A stretch of DNA of 64,000 nucleotides, taken from NCBI GenBank assembly GCA_951640165.1, contig OX621264.1, positions 2,609,001 to 2,673,000 on the forward strand. Reading direction: 5' to 3'. The notes under the pieces are model-generated. The model was not told where the DNA came from and did no database searches. It worked only from the letters and a program-made list of their open reading frames with translations. The position numbers and the translations under genes are program-made. Shown piece after piece: positions 51,441 through 60,418 of this stretch; position 1 is the stretch's first letter, and each line of letters opens with the position of its first letter. This DNA comes from Pseudoips prasinana. Lineage: Eukaryota > Arthropoda > Insecta > Lepidoptera > Nolidae.

Positions 51441-51442
51441 AT
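51362..51442 (-). pseudogene. Start of a Harbinger-type ORF (MDSDEEILL...)
   Basis: Minus strand, 26 codons: MDSDEEILLANKTAASTATS, LDKLLV, stop. Insect HARBI1-like nucleases often start MDSDEE-L; here only the start survives. The same codons without the Met exist in the duplicated unit (51113-51186). Supports descent from an autonomous Harbinger. Confidence 0.5.
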
Positions 51443-51542
51443 TTTGTGAATGAAGAAAGCCTGTGATAGTGACAACGGTGAGATGTGCAGAGTGGCGACG
51501 TGGCGGCAACGCTCGTCGCCGTACAACTCCCGCGTGGTCCGG

Positions 51543-51814
51543 TTCGAGGACACTGCCAGGCGGGTAGTTTGACTGGGGCGGTACATCTGTCCAAGAATAA
51601 CGCAGGTGTCCTAAGGCCAGCTCAGCGAGGACAGAAACCTGGCGTGGAGCAAAAGGGCAAAAGCTGGCTTGATCCAGATGTTCAGTACGCATAGGGACTG
51701 CGAGAGCACGGCCTATCGATCCTTTACTACAAAGAGGTTTTAGCAAGAGGTGCCAGAAAAATTACCACAGGGATAACTGGCTTGTGCCAGCCAAGCGTTC
51801 ATAGCGACGTTGCG

Positions 51815-51848
<34 letters not shown>
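51543..51848 (+). pseudogene. 28S rRNA fragment (peptidyl-transferase region)
   Basis: Plus strand. TTTGACTGGGGCGGTACATC, AACGCAGGTGTCCTAAGGCC, GTGGAGCAAAAGGGCAAAAG, TTACCACAGGGATAACTGGC, CAAGCGTTCATAGCGACGTT and GATCCTTCGATGTCGGCTCT occur in 28S order. About 300 bp of the 3' third of 28S, ending abruptly after CTTCCTATCATT. Small changes at universally conserved sites (CTTGTGCCAGCC for CTTGTGGCAGCC) show it is not functional. Confidence 0.9.
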
Positions 51849-51989
51849 CGTTATCAGATCGTGGCGTGCTCGCCGCGAGCACGTGGCGATGGATAAATCG
51901 CTGCGATGTCTCAATGTGGCGATCTCACTTCGCCATGTAATCGCTGAGAAATTGCCGAACATATTATTATTTTTCATTTCTATTTACAT

Positions 51990-52145
51990 ATTTACATTAG
52001 TTCTGTCCACTCCAAGGTTGTCTGGAAGAAATTGCAATTAGCTATAAGACCGCCCTTTCTACGTAATTATAATAACTATTTTTGTAATTAATATTTATTT
52101 CTGGTGTATAAAGAGTTTTGTATTGTATTGTTTATTGTATCGCTA
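51990..52145 (+). mobile_element. LINE 3' terminal region (GGTTGTCTGGAAGAAATTGC type)
   Basis: CAAGGTTGTCTGGAAGAAAT, AAGACCGCCCTTTC, then ATAAAGAGTTTTGTATTGTA and TTG-rich end. Same tail as 7970-8125. It lies between the 28S piece and the right TIR. Confidence 0.65.
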
Positions 52146-52227
52146 GTGTGAACAGGCGCTAAGTGGTCCTTATGTTTTTTACTATTTTATGTTAACTCTT
52201 CACTGCCTGACTCAGGCTTTTTGACTG

Positions 52228-52520
52228 CCTCGTTGGTCTAGCGGTAGCGTGTTAGTAGATCATGAGGTCCTGGATTCAAATTCCTGGTCGGGCCAAAAGT
52301 GAATTCGAGATTTTTTTCTCAACCGTCGGTCCTGTACCTGACCATTTTCCGGTCGTATCGCTAGTCGTCCCATCGGATCATGAGAGTGCTGGAATAGAAA
52401 GTGCCCCTGTGTTGTGCACAATAATATGTCCCGCGCAATTGAATCTATAATATGGCCAGTCTAAATGGAGACTAGCCTTCTGGCTAATCTCCGTTTATAC
52501 CGGCCGCTGTAGCCGAAATC
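52228..52520 (+). mobile_element. SINE-C
   Basis: Plus strand. Head GACTGCCTCGTTGGTCTAGC with A box GTCTAGCGGTAGCG, B box GGATTCAAATTCC (decayed). Body shortened around 52308-52325. Confidence 0.76.
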
Positions 52521-52555
52521 GAGGACATTATTATTATGTTAACTTATTATGGTCG

Positions 52556-52803
52556 GTCACCGTAGCCTAGTTGGTAGTGCTCCTGCCTACGAAGCTGGTG
52601 GCCCTGGGTTCAAATCCCGGTAAGTGCTAATATTTGTGTGATGAGCACGAATATTTGTTTCTGAGTCATGGATGTTTTCTATGTATGTAAGTATTTATCT
52701 ATCTATATAAGTATGTATATCGTCGCCTGGTACCCATAGTACAAGCTTTGCTTAGTTTGGGGCTAGGATGGTCTGTGTGACATTGTCCCGAGATATTATT
52801 ATT
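52556..52803 (+). mobile_element. SINE-A
   Basis: Plus strand. A box TAGCCTAGTTGG, B box GGTTCAAATCC. Full body, ATT tail. Confidence 0.83.
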
Positions 52804-52883
52804 GTAAGCGGCGCTATGATTAATTTAACTGTCTTTAAAAGATGGAGGTATTATTCGACAAGAACGAGAGAAGACAATGACAA

Positions 52884-52975
52884 GAAAAGTAGTATATGTA
52901 GTATATCAATTATCTGGTTTCCATAGTACCAGCTCTGCTTAGTTTGGCCGTGTGTGAATGTCCCAGGATATTAAT
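52884..52975 (+). mobile_element. SINE-B 3' half
   Basis: AAAGTAGTATATGTAGTATA to GTGAATGTCCCAGGATATT. The head is missing. Confidence 0.65.
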
Positions 52976-53269
52976 TGTTATTTTAATCGTTAGGAATTGT
53001 TTTCCGAAGTGTCCCATGTTTATTTCGTTCTTAACGACGTAAATGTCGAATATGGTGGAACCTCACTCATTTATGTAAACAATTATTGTATGTTACAAAT
53101 GTTGTAAACCTGTATTCTAGCAAATAAAGACATTAATTCATTCATTCATAAAAAATTGTTGATAACTGACGCGACGTACGTATTTTTTTATTGTAAGTTC
53201 CAAAAAATTTCTTTTTCAACCTGTTTTGATAGCATACATACATTGACCTATATGTATTCTACTAGACGC
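52976..53269. other. Intronic DNA, nothing recognised
   Basis: AT-rich; CAAATAAAGACATTAATTCA and a TTCATTCAT run near 53135 suggest an old poly-A-type tail. Confidence 0.35.
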
Positions 53270-53480
53270 GCAATCTCATATTGAGAATTTGCTTACCGGG
53301 TTGCAGTGCGGGCGCTGCAACTCAGTAAGCAATTTTGGCCGCCGCGCGCGCGCCCCTCACCTCGCGCACAGCCGGACTGGGACAGAGATTTTATTCGAAA
53401 CAGCTTGTCTAGTTATACATATAAGTCAATGCATACACATTAAGTATTTCGCGAAATTGCATAAACATTGATCGACGCTT
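53270..53480. repeat. GC-rich block with strong hairpin
   Basis: TTGCTTACCGGGTTGCAG and CTGCAACTCAGTAAGCAA (53289-53332) pair as two perfect 7-bp arms around short loops. They are followed by GGCCGCCGCGCGCGCGCCCC. No ORF. It may be part of a longer Hel-G-type element that continues to 53791. Confidence 0.5.
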
Positions 53481-53791
53481 CCTATGACCAGAGGGCTGGT
53501 CTGTTCTTGGGTCAGAGGATCAGCATTGAATTTGCCATGAATGGCAGTGCGGCCATCCTATTGGGCCCTTTTAACGCCTTTACCGATTAGGCTAATTTTG
53601 GTCTTGAATTATTCGTGGAAGTCCAGGGAAGGTTAGTACGTAGAGAAAATTTAAAAAAAGTATTGAAAAATTGTAAAATCAACATCATTTAGCAATTTAA
53701 AAAATGTTTTTTTTTTGAATAAATGAACTAAATAATAATTATTTTTTATTACTATGACTTATACGTAGCGAAGCACGTACCGGGCCGCTAG
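53469..53791 (+). mobile_element. Hel-G copy, 5' part divergent
   Basis: Plus strand. From about 53570 it matches 43112-43379 (TTTACCGATTAGGCTAATTT, AAGTCCAGGGAAGGTTAGTA) and ends GTACCGGGCCGCTAG|T at 53791. The preceding GATCGACGC...CCAGAGGGCTGGTCT part also occurs at 15717-15783. Confidence 0.68.
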
Positions 53792-53884
53792 TAAATTATA
53801 ATTAGATACTTCATTTAATTTAAATATTTACTTTTTAACACAAATTACTATTTTGTGTATTTTTGACTTACAAACAAATATGCA

Positions 53885-54165
53885 ATTGTTTTTTTAACGA
53901 CTTTACAAAAAGGAGGAGGTTCTCAGTTCGACTGGTTTTTTTTTAAGTGTGGTACCTCAGAACTTTTGCTTGGTTGAACCGATTTGGAAGATTGTTTTTT
54001 TATTTGAAAACTGGTGCTTCCCGTGTGGTCTCATTTCATTTTAGTCAAGTTCTGGCAATGGCATCCATGAGAAAACAAAATAGGCCTTAAATTTTCATTT
54101 CTTATTTTGCATTTTAATTTGTTTTGGTATAAGAAGTCTTTTTGAAGTCGGTTCTTTTTTGTTAT
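53885..54165 (+). repeat. REP-S (AAGGAGGAGGTTCTCAGTTC type)
   Basis: TTAACGACTTTACAAAAAGG, GGTACCTCAGAACTTTTGC, CTGGTGCTTCCCGTGTGGTC, ending near TTGAAGTCGGTTCTTTTTTG. A common lepidopteran dispersed sequence by memory; mechanism unknown. Confidence 0.5.
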
Positions 54166-54337
54166 TTAAAGACAAGTGTTGCCGCATTGGTATGGCAGTC
54201 TAGGCAATAAAAAGTAGGTAATTAGGTGACATCATTATGCCGACGCGGGAGATAAGTTGACGCTGTGTGTCAATGACCTTTCATTTATCATTCGTTGGAC
54301 TAGCTACCCGTAAGTTACTACACATTCCCAGAACATG

Positions 54338-54515
54338 GAATTTTATGTCCTCCTAGCTGAATTTCGGCCACGGCGGCCAGTCTCAATAGAGACTTACCAT
54401 CTGCGCGGGACATATTATAGTGCTCAAGTGTGTGTGCAAACAGGGGAGCACTTTCTATTCCGATGATGAGAATATCATCATCCCATCTCATCCTGTGGAA
54501 GGCGTAGATATAACA
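54338..54515 (-). mobile_element. SINE-C 3' fragment and RTE-type fragment
   Basis: ATGTCCTCCTAGCTGAATTT to GGGAGCACTTTCTATTCCG is SINE-C minus strand. CATCCCATCTCATCCTGTGG at 54478 is the short RTE-type block also at 55990 and 63110. Confidence 0.5.
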
Positions 54516-54705
54516 GAAAACGGGCAGCAGCGCTTTCCTGTGAACTATGACCATCAATCTGTGATCGCCAACCCGGCAATAGAGGATTTCTCTTGCATAA
54601 TACCAAATTCTGGTCAGGGTTGTAGTGTGAGTTTAAGTGAGAAGACTGATCCGCATAATGTAATTTAAAAAATGTGAACCCAACAAACATACATGATAAC
54701 GTAAT

Positions 54706-55014
54706 GATATTAGAGAATTGTCTACGAATAAGTTTAAAAGAATTATTAAAGCCAAATTGTGTAGCAGGGCATATTACAAAATATCAGATTATTTAAGTGA
54801 TAAAAGTGCTTGAGATTGAGTTGTTCTTAGTCAACACACTTGATCGTAATTAATCTTAAGTATATTTTATTTTAAAAAAGGATTCCTACTGAGTTTTCTG
54901 GCAGTGTTTCTCAGTAGCTGCCACGTCATGCACTCCACGGTAGGGTAAAAAATATGACGATTCCACATAAATGTAAAATTTTTACGGAATAAAGAATTTT
55001 GATTTTTGATTTGA
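54706..55014 (+). mobile_element. LINE-Y 3' end
   Basis: Plus strand. TTAGAGAATTGTCTACGAAT to stop and 3' UTR, tail TTTTGATTTTTGATTTGAT. Confidence 0.78.
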
Positions 55015-55171
55015 TTTCATCTAGCAAGCATGGCGATTAACGCATAGATAGCATTCTTTGGAGAGGTTTTGGACCAGCATTTGATTAATTTTGCCGATAT
55101 ATTATTTATATACAAGATACACGCCATTATCTAATAAATATTCACTTTTGGTGTAATAACCTTATTAATTA

Positions 55172-55349
55172 CTAGCTGTGCCCCGCGGTTTTACCTGCAT
55201 TAAACTTTAATAAATTATAGTCTACGTGTTTATCCAGGGTCTCACCTAACTCCATACCAATATTTTTCTAAATCGCTCCAGCCCTTTAGACGTGAAGAAG
55301 TATCAGACATACACACTCACAAACTTCCGCCTTTCTAATATTAGTTAGA
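55172..55349 (-). mobile_element. Hel-S
   Basis: Minus strand. CTAG at 55172, hairpin GCGGTTTTACCTGC (one arm decayed), 5' TCTAACTAATATTAGAAAG at 55349. Confidence 0.8.
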
Positions 55350-55377
55350 TTGCCAGAACAAAAATATATATATATAT

Positions 55378-55580
55378 ATATTTTAAAACACAACGCCCGC
55401 ACTAGGATATCCAATTCCTGTGTCGCGGGGTACTTTACAAACATAATAGACGGACACAAATTACATCCGGACTCAGGACAACTATTTATGGGTCACACAA
55501 ATAGTTGTCCGGCGCGGGACTCGAACGCGTGACAGGAAGAGGCAAGGCGACTGTCTTAGCCGCTGCGCTACACATGCACT
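55378..55580 (-). mobile_element. SINE-D
   Basis: Minus strand. Head with TAGCGCAGCGGCTAAGACAG near 55555-55575 and B box GCGTTCGAGTCCCGCG. Longest SINE-D copy. A (TA)n lies at 55361-55381. Confidence 0.75.
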
Positions 55581-55639
55581 CAATATTAAAAAATAACAAT
55601 TTTAAATTCAAAAAGTTACTGATTGATTTTTTATTTAAT

Positions 55640-55682
55640 TAGGTTTATCTGGCATTGTGTTAGTTGTCCCAAGATATTTATT
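55640..55682 (+). mobile_element. SINE-E 3' end
   Basis: ATCTGGCATTGTGTTAGTTG then TCCCAAGATATTTATTATT. Confidence 0.5.
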
Positions 55683-55849
55683 ATTATAATATTAGTTTGT
55701 TATAGATTCCTACGTACATTGTGTTCACCTCACAATACAATTGATGACGCATCTCCAGTCATTCATCGAAATGATGACGTCATGTCTTATATCAAATGCC
55801 TTGCAAAAAGATCCGCGATCTACATACGGAAAATTCTTCATCATTACAG

Positions 55850-56050
55850 CAGTAAGAAGTCCACTGCTGGACAAAAGCCTCCCCCATGAATCATCTTGGG
55901 GAACATGCCATAATCCCCACGCTTGGCAGACAGGTTGGCGATCGCAGTAAGATGGTCATAGTACTCAAAAAGAAGCTGCTGCCCGTCTTATGACAGATAT
56001 TCCTGTGGGTCCACTTCTACGCCCCTCACGGGATGAGATGGGATGATGAT
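55850..56050 (+). mobile_element. RTE-type short element, related to 62950
   Basis: AGAAGTCCACTGCTGGACAA, CGCTTGGCAGACAGGTTGGC, then CCCCTCACGGGATGAGATGG and GATGATGATT. Same order of blocks at 62950-63150. Confidence 0.6.
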
Positions 56051-56695
56051 TTTCTGATATTCACCGCCGTCGTCACACAGAATTGAAAATTCTTATTGTC
56101 TTTGTTTTGTATTGGTTTTGTACCTACTGGATAATTAGACGCTACCTACTCAATATGACCCATTCGAACTCCTATCAAAAGCATTGTAACCAATGTGCAG
56201 TGCCATGGAGGCTGCCATAGAAAGGCAGTTCTTCAACACATTCATGGTGGAAGAAGTCTCCATAAGCTCCCCATCTGTTGCCTCTTTACAAAGTCTTTTA
56301 CCCACTAGGCCATCATAATTAAACCCTACTTATTCGAAAGGACCTATTAGAACTCCTATAAAAACCTTTGCACCTATTGGACCTACGAAATGAAAAATAT
56401 TTCCCACTGTACAGCTTTTCACACATTTGATTTTGACCACCTTTTTATGAATCTTGCATAAAAGTAAAATGAAAAAGAAGAGTCCAAAAAAACAGGTCAT
56501 CATATCCTATATTAAGAAGGTCGAATGGGGCCTCTGAATGGTAGGAACTAGCAAATGCAGAGTTGGAGACATTTCGGTCTTGCACGGAAAACAAAAGACT
56601 TTGTTTTTATTTTATTTTTGTTGTCTGTGCAATTTTCTGAAGTAATCTTTTCTAAAATTCTACCTTATCTTCTAATTATCCATTTTTGTTGACAG
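56051..56695. other. End of intron 1, nothing recognised
   Basis: Loose repeats of GAACTCCTATCAAAAGC / GAACTCCTATAAAAACC at 56168 and 56350. No dispersed family. It ends with a pyrimidine-rich acceptor TTTTTGTTGACAG. Confidence 0.4.
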
Positions 56696-56837
56696 CTGGT
56701 GGGTGCCCCGTGCGGTCAACATGGCCAGTACACGTTCTACAAGGCGCTCCGTCTGACCGGCAAAACTGAGAAGATCATTGCCATTGGGGACTTTTTCTTT
56801 ATCAGGATATGGCAGGACTCGGAGCTGGTCTCTATAG
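56696..56837 (+). CDS. ARID5B: ARID5B-like protein, coding exon 2
   Basis: Reads LVGAPCGQHGQYTFYKALRL, TGKTEKIIAIGDFFFIRIW, QDSELVSI(G). It starts after acceptor GACAG and ends at donor ATAG|GTAAGC, phase 1 at its end. The VGxPCGxHGxYxFYKA and GDFFFxR motifs are characteristic of the N-terminal BAH-like region of ARID5A/ARID5B, just upstream of their AT-rich interaction domain. Members are nuclear and help target histone demethylation or modulate transcription; ARID5B acts with PHF2 in vertebrates. Base composition is GC-richer than the intron, as coding DNA. The reading frame is open well past the donor, but family alignment switches exactly at GTAAGC. Confidence 0.88.
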
Positions 56838-57652
56838 GTAAGCATCAGACTTGGTCCTTTGATGTTCCAATACAGGAACTGCTAAATACCAGTTCTACAA
56901 GGCGATCTTACGTACTATCCATACCGATAGGATCATAGTCATTTTAATAGATACGCAATAGATTTGGTACCAAGACAAAAATTGCCAATACCTCTTCTAT
57001 AAGGCGCTCTAAATGTCCAGACCAGACCTTGTCTAAAGCAGTCTAAACACAATGGTCCCACCAGGAGACTGTGCGGAAGCCAAACGCCCAACTATCTAAT
57101 CCACTTGTTGACAATAGCTGGTCCAAAAACCTATGGAAGTACAGCAGAAACCAACTGCGACTAATAGTACCCGTATTCACGGGCCACAACAACCACCTAC
57201 ACAAACTGGAACTGTCGAACAGCCTGATCTGGAAAATGAAGCAATGCTGCATATTCTATGCAAAGATGCTTGGCAAGACAGAATAACTAATCTGGGGCTG
57301 GCATATCGAGGACCAGGAGACTACAAGGCTCTACCCCTAAAAAGCGTACTGAATTATGTGCAGACTGCACTCAGGGTTCCAGAAATTGGGGATAGCGCAA
57401 AAGATCCTGAAGGGTCGAAGTGCTGTACTTAACTACACCCATACAAAGACATCTATCTAAGTCCCTAGCACATGGTCAATTTAAGAGGATCTTGACCACC
57501 GATGATATCGCAAAGCTCAGAGCTGGTTGCCATAGATAAACAATATGATAATAGTGTAATGGATGTAACAATTTCTTTAGCATTCATAGGAATGGAGGAT
57601 GGCCGACTCTTGTTTAGCCGACCGAATGGATAAGATAAGTCTTTGTCATCAG
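56838..57652 (+). other. Intron 2 of the ARID5B-like gene, 815 bp
   Basis: GTAAGC at the start and GTCATCAG at the end. Holds one degraded LINE fragment (57060-57440). Confidence 0.8.
57060..57440 (+). pseudogene. LINE ORF2 C-terminus in intron 2
   Basis: Plus strand. WSKNLWKYSRNQLRLIVPVF and GHNNHLHKLELSNSLI, then frameshifts; DYKALPLKSVLNYVQTALRV follows. Same family as 38221. The (GATAA)n tail is reduced to ACAAAGACATCTATC. Older and more broken than the 38 kb copy. Confidence 0.68.
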
Positions 57653-57762
57653 GTGAACTGCAGCTGCTCTGGACGGACCGAGTGTCTGATCAGACCCTCG
57701 TCAGTCTCCGGCTGTACTTCCTACCGGAGAACACTCCTGAAGGCCGACACCAACATGGCGAG
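57653..57762 (+). CDS. ARID5B: ARID5B-like protein, coding exon 3
   Basis: Acceptor CATCAG; the exon completes a Gly codon, then ELQLLWTDRVSDQTLVSL and RLYFLPENTPEGRHQHGE. It ends GAG|GTGAGA, phase 0. The family reads IAELQLLWEER...LYFLPEDTPQGR...HGE here in ARID5B (from memory), so the match is continuous with exon 2. In ARID5B the next block leads to the ARID domain. No exon for it was found up to 64000, so it lies beyond the window. Confidence is high because both splice phases agree with the homology. Confidence 0.9.
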
Positions 57763-57785
57763 GTGAGACTAATTTTAAGACCAGG

Positions 57786-58460
57786 AATGACTTCAAAACT
57801 TTACCGCTTAACCCTAGCTTGCCACAAAGTTATTTATGTACGAGTACTTCTGCTCAAATATCCGCAACGGAGGCAATCGGAACTGGCCATATACGACCAC
57901 TTCTGAGATTTGGGATAACTTCAAATCTTCATCCAATCTATGGCCCACCATGTTCATGGCAGAATCTTAGAAAAGCCAGGGAAATCAGTGTGGCCACATT
58001 CTGGGCCACAAAATGGGAGTCGTCAAGAAGCGTTATTATAAGGAATCCTATCAAACAAGGCTTCTTCAGTGAGTCTAATGCTTGAAGGTAATGTAACCCT
58101 GCCCAAATATGAGCAACGGTGGCCAATCTCATCGGAACCTTGCCGGTATGACTATGTCTTCAAATCTTTACCTTTCACCGTGCGGCGTAATTGATATAGA
58201 CCCCTTTATACAAAGCTTGAAAAAAAATACTCCTGGCTAGTCTCATCGGAAGCTGGACACGTAGAAATTCTTGTGAGATTAGGGATGTCCTCAAATATTT
58301 ATCGTTCAGCGTTAGTAATAGGGATCCTATCAAACAAGGCTTTTTCAGTGTGTCTTATGCCTGAAGGTAATGAAGCCCTGCCCAAATATCAGCAACGGTG
58401 GCTAGTGTTATGGAAGCTGGCGATCTATTACTTAAAATGTCTTCAAATTATTACCGTTCA
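57786..58460 (+). repeat. Degenerate tandem repeat, period about 280 bp
   Basis: ATGTCTTCAAATCTTTACCG-like blocks at 57786, 57910, 58153, 58288, 58437. Paired long matches: GATCCTATCAAACAAGGCTT...GAAGGTAATG...CCCTGCCCAAATAT at 58040-58110 and 58320-58390. GCAACGGTGGC-type blocks follow each. It starts 24 bp after exon 3. Confidence 0.7.
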
Positions 58461-58462
58461 TA

Positions 58463-58797
58463 CGTACTATGGAATCCAGATAACTGATATACTACATATA
58501 CTACTTTTATTTTATACACAAATATCTGACCAGGGGCTCTACCGGCTAAGTCGCCGAACATCGATTACTTAAATGGCGTTCAAATATATAAAGATTAAAA
58601 ATGACTTAATCAATCGTTAAATCGGCTTCAATGTTGACTATCGATTGCGGACTATTTATGAAGTCACGTGTGCTCATGGAAGCCGATTTAACGATTGATT
58701 AAGTCATTTTTAAGCTTTATTTCGATGTTCGGCGACTTAGCCGGTAGAGCCCCTGTGTGGGATTCGAACACACAACTTGCGGCGTATAGGCAAGCAA
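58463..58797 (-). mobile_element. SINE-B split by MITE-M
   Basis: Minus strand. CCAGATAACTGATATACTAC to CACAAATATCTGAC at 58530, MITE-M, then TGTGGGATTCGAACACACAA to the truncated head. Confidence 0.74.
58531..58755. mobile_element. MITE-M foldback element in SINE-B
   Basis: CAGGGGCTCTACCGGCTAAG at left and its inverse GCCGGTAGAGCCCCTG at right. Arms of about 95 bp. Confidence 0.82.
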
Positions 58798-58929
58798 TCA
58801 TAAATTGCAAATATTCTCTGATACCCGTCACAAATATTGCGCTATTTTTGCTATCGCCTAGCTTCTACTAGCTACGTAATTAGGCGGCCGGGCAAGCACT
58901 TGTCAATCGACGCCCGACGTTAAACCGAA

Positions 58930-59260
58930 TCATACATACATACATAGACTCACGCCTGTTTCCCAGAGGGGTAGGCAGAGACAACGGATTTCCATTTGTC
59001 ACATCTTTGCACATCTTTGCACACCTGTTTTGCCTCGATTACTGTCATTATATTCTTCATACATGCTCGCCGGTTTAGGGTACTTCTGACCTGCCCTTTC
59101 TTGAGAACGTCTCCGATTTGCTCAGAGAATGTTCGACGAGGTCTTCCCCTTCCGGTTGTTCCATTCACACAGGCCAGGTATACTTCTTTGGTCAATCTTC
59201 TTTCATTCATTCTTTCTAAATGGCCAAACCATCTCAGCATTCCTTTTTCAAACCGAATCA
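58930..59260 (-). pseudogene. LINE-W ORF C-terminus and TATG tail
   Basis: Minus strand 58950-59261: [58 protein letters not shown]. The best-preserved frame of this family in the window. Tail (TATG)n at 58933-58948. Confidence 0.8.
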
Positions 59261-59587
59261 ATCGTTTATAAATTATGCCTATCTAGTTTCACCTATCTAC
59301 ATCAGGCGCTATCAGCTAGTCTAGTGATCGGCAAGGTGAAGGAATATAGATGGGTGACCAACTTCGGAGGACACGTTTAGCTGTCGTTCTCTCAGTCGTT
59401 AAACCATGTCAGAGGCCTACTTGGCGGCTTGAACAACTCTGACACCAGGGTTAACCACTGCATGCAAGAAAGAGACTTATCTACATGGTCCTTTTCTTAC
59501 CCCTCCTAATTTCTTTCTGATTAAATTCGTTGCGTCCAAGATAGTTAAAGCGATACCCCGGGACATGCCTGAGCCTCGCCGCTCAGT

Positions 59588-59842
59588 AATAATAATAATA
59601 AGAAATACAGAATTGCAAGAAGAAATTAGAAGAGTTTGGAAAATGAATAAAGTTACTATAGCGCCGATAGTTATTTCCACCACAGGTCTTATACCTAGAC
59701 AATTATTTAATAGTCTAAAGACACTAAACTTGATCTCTCGCCCTATACCTATCTAACTCTTCAAAAAGCTGCGATTTTAAATACTTGTCGGATAGTGAGA
59801 AAATGTTTACAGTTAGAATCGCATGACCAGGTATAAACCACT
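59588..59842 (+). pseudogene. LINE ORF C-terminus (VxIxPIVISTTG motif)
   Basis: Plus strand. TELQEEIRRVWKMNKVTIAP, IVISTTGLIPRQLFNSLKTL, frameshift near 59745, then QKAAILNTCRIVRKCLQLES and HDQV stop. This block (VxPVVxxxxGxxxxxLxxxLxxL...QKAxLLxTxRIxRKxL) ends the protein of a widespread invertebrate LINE group. The sequence to about 59935 is probably its 3' UTR. Confidence 0.68.
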
Positions 59843-59939
59843 CTGTACCTTACTTCTTAACAAAATCACCCTTGGTTAAACCCGCGTGATTTTGAAATAC
59901 CAGACCTTGTCTGAGAAAAATAAAAACGTAAACACATAA

Positions 59940-60418
59940 TAATAATAATATCTAGGGACAATGTCTCACAGATCATCCTAGCCCCAAACTAAGCAAAGGT
60001 TGTACTATGGGTACCAGGCGACGATATACATACTTATATAGATAGATAAATAAAAAAAAAATAAAAATAAAAAAGGTGTTTATTCACGTAGACTTTAAAA
60101 AAGCGCTTGTAAATAGTCAGAACATGTTCGCAGTAATATATAATTAATTTATAATTATTTCTAGGTACATATAGATATTTAGGTACACGGATTGTAGGAA
60201 ATAATTTACAATAAGATTTATTGTATAACAGTAACGATATTTAGCTAACTAAAATTAAGTTATTGTCAAATACTAATACTTATATATATAGAAAACATCC
60301 ATGACTGAGAAACAAATATTCGTGCTCATCACACAAATATTTGTACTTACCGGGATTCGAACCCAGGACCACCAGCTTCGTAGGAAGCAGCACTACCAAC
60401 TAGGCTACGGTGACCGTC
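59940..60418 (-). mobile_element. SINE-A split by LINE-P
   Basis: Minus strand. Tail and body 59940-60051, then LINE-P, then body and head 60286-60418 with B box inverse GGGATTCGAACCCAGG. Confidence 0.78.
60052..60285 (-). mobile_element. LINE-P 3' end inside SINE-A
   Basis: Minus strand. A-rich tail at left, GGTGTTTATTCACGTAGAC, then to GTTATTGTCAAATAC at right. Confidence 0.7.

Larger units (their letters stand above)
51061..52159. mobile_element. Harbinger-like non-autonomous transposon with captured rRNA
   Basis: TIRs GGGCCTGTTCACAC(A/T)AGCGA at 51061 (again at 51310 in the duplicated unit) and TCGCTAGTGTGAACAGGCGC ending at 52159. TAA flanks both sides (51058-51060 and 52160-52162), the target length and type of PIF/Harbinger. 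Next to the left TIR is the palindrome GAATAGAATAGAATATTTTT and its inverse. The interior holds the start of a MDSDEE-type protein on the minus strand, a 28S rRNA fragment and a LINE 3' tail. Confidence 0.68.
2139..56695 (+). other. Intron 1 of the ARID5B-like gene, about 54.6 kb
   Basis: Bounded by donor GTAACA at 2139 and acceptor TTTTTGTTGACAG ending at 56695. Both flanking exons are phase 0 at this junction. The intron is filled with transposable-element copies in both orientations, listed separately. No other host exon was recognised inside it, but additional exons or alternative promoters cannot be excluded. Confidence 0.68.

Noticed and set aside
51543..51848. A functional 28S rRNA gene
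   Set aside because: Only about 300 bp is present, bounded by transposon sequence, with changes at universally conserved positions.
7245..52803. tRNA genes at the A/B-box matches (for example 7245, 21792, 39511, 52556)
   Set aside because: Each A/B-box pair is followed by the same long SINE body and occurs many times; no cloverleaf with acceptor stem pairing closes the unit.
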